From assembly GCA_026192395.1 (NCBI GenBank), contig WACF01000001.1:3222309-3286308 (forward strand): 64,000 nucleotides of DNA. Direction: 5' to 3'. The DNA comes from Proteobacteria bacterium 005FR1. Its GTDB lineage: Bacteria > Pseudomonadota > Gammaproteobacteria > Pseudomonadales > Cellvibrionaceae. Shown one piece after another: positions 58,958 through 64,000 of this stretch. Under the pieces are notes generated by a model. It was not told where the DNA came from, made no database searches, and was given only the letters and a program-made list of their open reading frames with translations. The position numbers and the translations under genes are program-made. Positions within the stretch are counted from its first letter, which is position 1; each line of letters begins with the position of its first letter.

Positions 58958-59782
58958 ATGTCCCAACAAGTGCTGAACAGCGAACAGGAAGCCAGACACA
59001 CGCTGGCCCCGTGGTGGAAACCCGTTCACCTGGCGGAGGGCCAGTGCTGGCGCTACGCCATTGGCCCCCTGAGCCTTTATCTGCAGCGCCATGCCAGTGA
59101 ATGGTGGCTTGCCTCGGAAAGCCGGGGCGGCACTGAAGACCAGTTTCGCCTGGAAAGCAGTGATATCGAGGCAATCCCGGAAGAGTTGACTTATACCCGC
59201 TATGCCTTCAGCAGGCCCCCGGCCAGCTTCTGCCTCAAGCCGCGACTGCTGGATCGTCCCGTGGTGGTGCGCACTAATCAGGCGGTGAATATCCCGCCGG
59301 ATCAGAAGATCACCTTCTTTATCAGCACCCCGGTCTGCGTCTCGGTCGAGCTGACCGATGGTCTGGTGCTGCAGGAGGTCCCGGTGATGCGACTGTCCGA
59401 CACCTGGTTCGGGCCCAGCACCCGGGTGGGCGAGCTGTGCTACGCAGCCCGAACCCAGGCGCGAAATACCCGCAGCGAAGTGCCTCTGCGCCCTCATCGC
59501 GCTGTCACGCCGGTAACCATTCACAACCGCTCCGACCAGATGATGGCGATCGACAAGGTAAGCCTCCCCGCGCCTTTTCTCCCGGTTTACGGCCGGCCCG
59601 ACGGCACACTGTGGACCGTCCCTCTGACGCTTGAGCACCTGGGACTGGAAGCGCTGGCCAAGGTCACCATTGGCGAGCATCCCCCCGAAGGGGTAAGCCA
59701 AAGTGACTGGCTGACGCCCGCCCGCGACGTGCCGAAGAAGAGCGGCCTGGTTCGCGCCTTCGTGGACATGTTTTCAGAATAA
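58958..59782 (+). CDS. DUF432 family protein, MscS partner
   Basis: A 274-residue soluble protein. The pattern of residues about 85-200 fits DUF432, a family described mainly from archaea: VNIPPDQKITFFISTPVCVSVEL, WFGPSTRVGELCYAARTQA and VTPVTIHNRSDQMMAIDKVSL. It appears beta-rich and lacks signal or membrane segments. It lies 16 bases before a mechanosensitive channel gene, which suggests that it regulates or caps that channel. The start at 58958 is chosen by position; no strong ribosome site is seen. Function unknown. Confidence 0.75.
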   Translation: MSQQVLNSEQEARHTLAPWWKPVHLAEGQCWRYAIGPLSLYLQRHASEWWLASESRGGTEDQFRLESSDIEAIPEELTYTRYAFSRPPASFCLKPRLLDRPVVVRTNQAVNIPPDQKITFFISTPVCVSVELTDGLVLQEVPVMRLSDTWFGPSTRVGELCYAARTQARNTRSEVPLRPHRAVTPVTIHNRSDQMMAIDKVSLPAPFLPVYGRPDGTLWTVPLTLEHLGLEALAKVTIGEHPPEGVSQSDWLTPARDVPKKSGLVRAFVDMFSE

Positions 59783-59798
59783 ATCAGGTGCGTAGCCA

Positions 59799-60671
59799 AT
59801 GATCGACTCCATCGTACAAGCCATTAACTACGAACTGATCGCTCACATTCTGCGGGCGGCCTTGCTGCTGCTGGCCGGCTTCGTCATCGCCACCCTGGCT
59901 TCCCGCACCGCCTTTCGCCTGATGATGCGCCGCGTCGGTGAACACCACGCCACCCTGTTTCGCCGCATCATCTATTGGGGGCTGCTGGCCTTGTTCATGG
60001 CTTCGGCGCTCAGGGAAATGGGTTTCAACCTCGGCGTATTGCTGGGCGCGGCCGGTGTGCTGACTGTGGCAGTGGGCTTTGCCTCGCAGACCTCGGCATC
60101 CAACCTGATCAGTGGTCTGTTCATGGTGGGAGAGCGGCCCTTCCAAGTGGGCGATGTAATCAGAATCGGCACCACGACGGGCGAGGTGCTTTCCATCGAC
60201 TTGCTATCGGTCAAGCTGCGAACCTTCGACAACCTTTTCGTGCGTATTCCCAACGAGACCCTGATCAAGACCGAGCTCACCAATCTCACGCGCTTCCCGA
60301 TCCGCCGCTTCGACTTGCTGGTGGGCGTGGCCTACAAGGAAAGTATCGACCACGTGCGCGAGGTGCTCGAGCGCGTCGCCAACGACAATCCGCTGTGTCT
60401 GGACGAGCCCGCGCCCCTGTTCATGTTCCTCGGCTTTGGCGAATCGTCGCTGAATCTGCAGTTCTCGATCTGGACCCAGCGGCAGAATTTTCTCGAGTTG
60501 CGCAACACTATGCACAAGGCTGTGAAAGAGGCCTTCGATGCGGAGGGCATCGAGATACCTTTCCCGCACCGCACCATTTACACCGGCAGCGTTACTGATC
60601 CTTTTCCGATTCGCAGTGTTTCGCCGAAAGGTTCAGAGCAGGATCAGCCGGAGGAATCCTCGTCGAAATAG
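59799..60671 (+). CDS. Small-conductance mechanosensitive channel (MscS family)
   Basis: A 290-residue inner-membrane channel that opens under tension to release solutes. Three N-terminal helices include the pore-lining GVLLGAAGVLTVAVGFASQTSASNLISG stretch (residues about 75-105). The beta domain follows: FMVGERPFQVGDVIRIG, TFDNLFVRIPNETLI. The C-terminal domain ends IEIPFPHRTIYTG, a usual MscS motif. It is in one operon with DUF432. Its last 28 bases overlap the convergent soxR gene. Confidence 0.93.
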   Translation: MIDSIVQAINYELIAHILRAALLLLAGFVIATLASRTAFRLMMRRVGEHHATLFRRIIYWGLLALFMASALREMGFNLGVLLGAAGVLTVAVGFASQTSASNLISGLFMVGERPFQVGDVIRIGTTTGEVLSIDLLSVKLRTFDNLFVRIPNETLIKTELTNLTRFPIRRFDLLVGVAYKESIDHVREVLERVANDNPLCLDEPAPLFMFLGFGESSLNLQFSIWTQRQNFLELRNTMHKAVKEAFDAEGIEIPFPHRTIYTGSVTDPFPIRSVSPKGSEQDQPEESSSK

Positions 60672-61117
60672 TGGGGTCCCGGACCTCGTTGGCTCAGTTC
60701 ATCATCGGGATTGCGCAGCCGGCAGGCCGCCATGGACAGGCAGCCGCAACCGATACAGTTGCTCAATTGATCTCGCAATGAAGTGAGCGTGGCGATGCGC
60801 TGGTCGAGGTCCGCCCGCCATTGCTCCGATAATCGCGCCCAATCGTCCCCGGTCACTCGTCGCCCTTTTGGCAGAGCCGCCAGCGCCCGCTTGATTTCGG
60901 CCAGTGGAATACCCACTCGCTGGGCTACCTTGATCACCGCAATTCTCCGCAACACTTCCCGATGAAAGCGGCGCTGGTTGCCGGCGGTTCGCCAGCTTTT
61001 TATCAGGCCCTTCTGCTCGTAGAAGTGCAGCGTGGATATCGCCACACCGCTGCGTCGGGCCACTTCTCCCACGCTCAGTTCTTCCGCCGCCGACGAAGCT
61101 ATCCCGGTCATAGCCAA
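60644..61117 (-). CDS. soxR: Redox-sensitive MerR-family regulator SoxR
   Basis: A 157-residue MerR-family activator with a 2Fe-2S cluster. The winged helix begins LSVGEVARRSGVAISTLHFYE, followed by a dimerisation helix. The cluster ligands are Cys121, Cys124, Cys126 and Cys132, spaced CX2CXCX5C, as in SoxR. The protein is oxidised by redox-cycling compounds or nitric oxide and then activates target promoters. A SoxR-box-like dyad lies 20 bases upstream of its ATG, in the promoter of the divergent flavin reductase. There is no soxS here, as in most non-enteric bacteria. Confidence 0.95.
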   Translation of the reverse strand: MAMTGIASSAAEELSVGEVARRSGVAISTLHFYEQKGLIKSWRTAGNQRRFHREVLRRIAVIKVAQRVGIPLAEIKRALAALPKGRRVTGDDWARLSEQWRADLDQRIATLTSLRDQLSNCIGCGCLSMAACRLRNPDDELSQRGPGPHYFDEDSSG

Positions 61118-61133
61118 TTCCTATCGTATCCAT

Positions 61134-61164
61134 GTTGACCCTAAGTTAAGTTGAGGTTTTACAG
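61134..61164 (+). promoter_or_regulatory. SoxR-box promoter of the FMN reductase gene
   Basis: A -35 like TTGACC (61134-61139) and a -10 like TACAGT (61159-61164) are separated by 19 bp, the overlong spacing typical of MerR-family promoters. The spacer holds the imperfect dyad CCCTAAGTTAAGTTGAGG (61138-61155), which matches the known SoxR box CCTCAAGTTAACTTGAGG at 15 of 18 positions. It faces the FMN reductase gene at 61214. Confidence 0.85.
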
Positions 61165-61213
61165 TAGCGTCCATTCCGAATCAACGTACTGGCATTTGAA
61201 CAAGGAGAAAGTA

Positions 61214-61753
61214 ATGAGCAATACCATTCACCTCGCCGTCATTCTGGGGAACGTGCGCGAGGGCAGGCTCGCAGACCGGATCGCTGCCTGGCTGGCAGAG
61301 CAACTGGATGCGAGAAGCGAGCTGACCTTCACGGTGATCGACCCGGCCAGCCAGCCAACTGCGGCGGAGTTCAGAAGCGAACTGGATCGGGCGGATGCCA
61401 TCGTCGTGGTCACCCCGGAGTACAACCACAGCTTCCCGGGCGCACTGAAGACGCTGATCGATTCCGCCAAAAAGGAGTGGTTTACCAAGCCGGTGGGCTT
61501 CGTCAGCTACGGCGGCATGGCCGGTGGAAGCCGGGCGGTGGAGCAGTTGCGGCAGGTGTTTGCGGAGTTGCACGCGCCGACGATGCGCGACATCGTCAGC
61601 TTCATCAACGCCGGAGAGCAATTTGCGAGTGGCAAGCTCCTGGACTCGGTCAGAGCGGAGGCCGCTTTGGAACGCATGCTTGCGCAGTTGCAATGGTGGG
61701 CGATAGCGACGCGAAGGGCCCGCGAGCGGGAAAGCTATCCCGCTGCAGGTTGA
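61214..61753 (+). CDS. NADPH-dependent FMN reductase-like flavoprotein
   Basis: A 179-residue flavodoxin-like reductase. ILGNVREGRLADRIAAWLAEQ holds the FMN phosphate site, and VVVTPEYNHSFPGALKTLIDSAKKEW is the signature of the family. Members reduce flavins, quinones or azo compounds with NAD(P)H and often protect against redox cycling. A SoxR-type promoter upstream supports this role. The ATG at 61214 follows AAGGAGA. It ends 27 bases before the convergent transporter gene. Confidence 0.92.
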   Translation: MSNTIHLAVILGNVREGRLADRIAAWLAEQLDARSELTFTVIDPASQPTAAEFRSELDRADAIVVVTPEYNHSFPGALKTLIDSAKKEWFTKPVGFVSYGGMAGGSRAVEQLRQVFAELHAPTMRDIVSFINAGEQFASGKLLDSVRAEAALERMLAQLQWWAIATRRARERESYPAAG

Positions 61754-61780
61754 AGGGCTTTGCCTTCCGGAGAGCCTCGA

Positions 61781-63202
61781 TCAGGCAGTCTGGGAATGCA
61801 TGTCCGTGCCGCGGGTTTCGGTCAGCATCCATACCGACAGCAGGGTCAGGAGGGACGCGAAGGCAATGTAGCCGGACACGAAGGCAATGCCGTATTGATT
61901 CCAGAGCAGCACCGCGATGGTGGGCGCCAGCGCGCCACCGACGATTGCGCCGATCTGATAGCCGAGCGAAGCGCCCGAATAGCGCACGTGAGTGCTGAAC
62001 AGCTCGGCAAAGAAGGCTGCCTGGGGCCCGTACTGCATGCCGACGAAAATAAGGCCGCCGGTGATGCCGAGCACGATCAGAGTGAAGTTGCCGGTGTCGA
62101 TCAGCGGAAACAATGCGAATGCCCACAGCCCTGACAGGATCGCGCCGAGCATGTAGATGCCCCGTCGTCCCTTGCGGTCCGAATAGGCCGCCGACCAGAA
62201 CTGGATCGGGATCTGAATGGCAGAGCCGATCAGTACCGCGGCCAGCAAGGTGTTGCGCGGCAAACCGAGCCCCGCCTCGCTGCTGCCATAGGCCACCACG
62301 AAGGCAATCAGAATGTAGAAAGCCACCTGGATTGACAGGAAAGCCCCAGCTGCCAATGCAATCCGTCCAGGATAAAGCCGGATAGCTTCAAGAATCGGAG
62401 AGCGTGCCGGCGCCTCAGCAGCGTCCTCGGCCACTACTGCACTGAAGGTTTCTTCTGGCGGCATCACTTCCTCACCATCGGCAGCTTTGTTCCCGGAAAG
62501 CTTGGTCAGCTGTTTGAAAGCCGGCGACTCCTCCAAATGCAGCTGCACATACAAGCTGATGCCAATGAGAACTGCACTGGCAATAAAAGGAATGCGCCAG
62601 CCCCAGCTCATGAATGCTTCCTCGGACACCGTGCCGCTGATCAGCAGGAAGGCCAGATTGGCGAGAATCACCCCCGCCGGTGCCCCAGCCTGAGCGTAGG
62701 CGCCGTAATAACCGCGCTTGTTCGCAGGTGCGCTTTCAGTCACCAGCAACATCGCTCCGCCCCACTGGCCGCCGATCGCCACCCCCTGAATAAAACGCAG
62801 CAGCACCAGTGCGATTGGTGCCAGCGCGCCAATCGCAGCATAACCGGGCAATAGCCCGATCAGTGTGGTCGCCACACCCATCATCAGTAGCGCGATCACC
62901 AGCGTGCGTTTGCGGCCGATCCGGTCACCGAAATGACCAAACACAATGCCGCCGAGCGGCCGGGCCAGGAAGCCCACGGCGAAGGTGCTGAATGAAGCCA
63001 GCAGCACCACCATGGCCGGCAGATCTTCCGGGAAAAACAGGCCAGGAAAAACCAATGCGGCGGCGGTGCCGTAAAGAAAGAAGTCATACCACTCGAGGCT
63101 GGTGCCCGCCAGTGCGGTCAGCGCCACTTTGCGCATGCTTTTGCGGGTTTGCGCGTCGTCGAGATCTTCGGAAAGGGTCGGGGTGGTAACGTCAGTAGCC
63201 AT
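61781..63202 (-). CDS. MFS transporter, metabolite:H+ symporter (MHS) family
   Basis: A 473-residue inner-membrane transporter with twelve predicted helices. The motif GHFGDRIGRKRTLVIALLMMG and the RFIQGVAIGGQWGGAMLLVTE block place it in the MHS family with ShiA and ProP-type carriers. An acidic soluble loop occurs between helices 6 and 7 (EEVMPPEETFSAVVAEDAAE). Likely substrates are dicarboxylates, shikimate, proline/betaine or similar. The start at 63202 gives MATDVTTPTLSED; the extension upstream is not plausible. Substrate unassigned. Confidence 0.9.
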   Translation of the reverse strand: MATDVTTPTLSEDLDDAQTRKSMRKVALTALAGTSLEWYDFFLYGTAAALVFPGLFFPEDLPAMVVLLASFSTFAVGFLARPLGGIVFGHFGDRIGRKRTLVIALLMMGVATTLIGLLPGYAAIGALAPIALVLLRFIQGVAIGGQWGGAMLLVTESAPANKRGYYGAYAQAGAPAGVILANLAFLLISGTVSEEAFMSWGWRIPFIASAVLIGISLYVQLHLEESPAFKQLTKLSGNKAADGEEVMPPEETFSAVVAEDAAEAPARSPILEAIRLYPGRIALAAGAFLSIQVAFYILIAFVVAYGSSEAGLGLPRNTLLAAVLIGSAIQIPIQFWSAAYSDRKGRRGIYMLGAILSGLWAFALFPLIDTGNFTLIVLGITGGLIFVGMQYGPQAAFFAELFSTHVRYSGASLGYQIGAIVGGALAPTIAVLLWNQYGIAFVSGYIAFASLLTLLSVWMLTETRGTDMHSQTA

Positions 63203-63551
63203 GGTGATTGCCTTTATTGTTATTGCAGAGCGGCTATATACCTGGGCGGAGTCGCTTTCGATGACAGGAGTCGCGCGACAACGCTCGGCAAGAATAGACC
63301 GGAACCGGCAGCGAAACAATTGCCGGTGCTGGCGAGCCCAAGCGCCCCAAACTATCTTTACAGTTTGCCCGCACTGCCAGAAGACGATTCGGTGATTTTC
63401 GCTTCTCTTCTTCACACTAATTGAATTGCTTTTCCCGCAAGTGCTGCTTAGCCTGCGATCAGCCAAGTCGGGCCCGCTTATCAACGGGTGTCAACGGACT
63501 GGCGAACAGAACGTTTTCGATCGGTTTCGCTGGCGCTTCCAGGAGATGGAT
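63203..63551. other. Divergent intergenic region
   Basis: A 349-bp gap between the transporter start and the efflux-lipoprotein start, read in opposite directions. No credible frame, repeat or hairpin was found. It must contain promoters for both. An AGGAG ribosome site sits at 63541-63545. Confidence 0.5.
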
Positions 63552-64000
63552 ATGCCCTCACCAATCATCGGGCGAGCAGCCCGGATCCTCGCTGTCGCTG
63601 TCGCAGTTTTCGCAGCCGCCTGCAGCAATGACACTGCCGAACGCAGCGGCCCGCGAGGCGAGCGGGGCCGCCCTGGCATCGGCCAGGCGCCGATCCCCGC
63701 CGTGGAAGTGGTTAGGACCCAGCTCGGATCTCTGCCGCTGGAAGAGCGCCTTACCGGACGCGTGATCGCCCGCAACCAGACCATCATATTCCCTGAGGTC
63801 AGTGGCCCAATCGTCCAGGTGCATGTGGACAACGGCGATAGCGTGGAAGAGGGCGATCCGCTGGTCACGATTCGCGATACAGAATACCGCGAGCTCTGGC
63901 AGCAGGCCATTTCCGGTCTTGCCATTGCCGAAGCGCAGACCCGTCAGGCCGAGGCTAACCTGAAACTGCTGAGCAATCAGCTCGAACGCGTTCGCAAACT
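63552..64000 (+). CDS. RND efflux membrane-fusion lipoprotein (partial, cut by window end)
   Basis: The first 149 codons of an HlyD/AcrA-type periplasmic adaptor, running off the window. A signal peptide ends in a lipobox with Cys24 (VFAAACSND). Then IPAVEVVRTQLGSLPLEERLTGRVIARNQT and PEVSGPIVQVHVDNGDSVEEGDPLVTI form the barrel and the start of the lipoyl domain, followed by a helical hairpin (AEAQTRQAEANLKLLSNQL). AGGAG precedes the start at 63552. An RND pump gene should follow beyond the window. Drug, metal or other substrate unknown. Confidence 0.9.
   Translation, partial: MPSPIIGRAARILAVAVAVFAAACSNDTAERSGPRGERGRPGIGQAPIPAVEVVRTQLGSLPLEERLTGRVIARNQTIIFPEVSGPIVQVHVDNGDSVEEGDPLVTIRDTEYRELWQQAISGLAIAEAQTRQAEANLKLLSNQLERVRK

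Noticed and set aside
1-64000. CRISPR arrays, rRNA, tRNA, prophage or insertion sequences
   Set aside because: No regularly spaced direct repeats, no tRNA-like cloverleaf with TTCRANNC arm that I could support, and no transposase, integrase or phage protein in any frame.

Overview
The window is 64 kb of GC-rich, gene-dense chromosomal DNA from a heterotrophic gammaproteobacterium. The families present (DUF2288, DUF6316, DUF3999 with DUF2339, SoxR, a haloalkane dehalogenase, many acyl-CoA enzymes) would suit a marine lineage of the Halieaceae/Cellvibrionales/Pseudomonadales type, but that placement is inference. I see no rRNA, tRNA, CRISPR, transposase, integrase or phage gene. The region reads as ordinary chromosome in which unusual intergenic inverted repeats stand out.

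Layout. 0.2-3.5 kb: O-acetylhomoserine sulfhydrylase, two small proteins and a frameshifted glycosyltransferase. 3.8-6.2 kb: a membrane-anchored penicillin-acylase-family hydrolase. 6.4-14.4 kb: a minus-strand acyl-CoA oxidation operon (SDR dehydrogenase, thiolase, acyl-CoA dehydrogenase) divergent from a CaiB-type CoA-transferase and a hotdog protein, then a haloalkane dehalogenase, an NTF2-like protein and a CinA-N-like protein. 14.4-22.1 kb: a signalling operon (hybrid kinase with three receivers, CheR methyltransferase, second hybrid kinase), a membrane diguanylate cyclase and a decayed GGDEF remnant. 22.2-30.3 kb: RidA, UvsE, a LysE exporter, nitronate monooxygenase, a secreted alpha/beta hydrolase, DUF4920, a PRC-barrel protein and a tandem universal stress protein. 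30.3-35.6 kb: a CadC-like regulator with a divergent TonB-dependent receptor. 35.9-44.1 kb: a lipoprotein, the DUF2339/DUF3999 membrane pair, a GntP permease, an ACAD10-like phosphotransferase and an AraC regulator.

44.6-56.8 kb carries nine consecutive same-strand genes for the lower valine pathway (mmsA, isobutyryl-CoA dehydrogenase, enoyl-CoA hydratase, 3-hydroxyisobutyryl-CoA hydrolase, mmsB) followed by the 2-methylcitrate cycle (prpB, prpC, acnD, prpF). Together they would take isobutyryl-CoA through propionyl-CoA to pyruvate and succinate. The divergent AraC protein resembles MmsR by position. 57-64 kb: an SPW-repeat protein, DUF6316, DUF2288, a thioesterase, a DUF432 + MscS pair, SoxR divergent from an FMN reductase across a SoxR-box-like dyad, an MHS-type transporter, and the start of an RND membrane-fusion lipoprotein cut by the window end.

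The most unusual signal is a family of oriented intergenic stem-loop elements (about 44,459-44,565; 55,097-55,203; 55,433-55,567). They share outer ends (GTTTGG...CAAACGG) and an internal core (like AGGGATGTATTCATGCG), while the long arms between are different in each copy yet self-complementary. Five of the seven arm mismatches I count are G-U pairs, and all of these are pairable on the same element strand, which suggests selection for a folded single strand. Other large structured repeats at 8,765-8,906, 11,954-12,217 and 44,218-44,399 may be related or independent.
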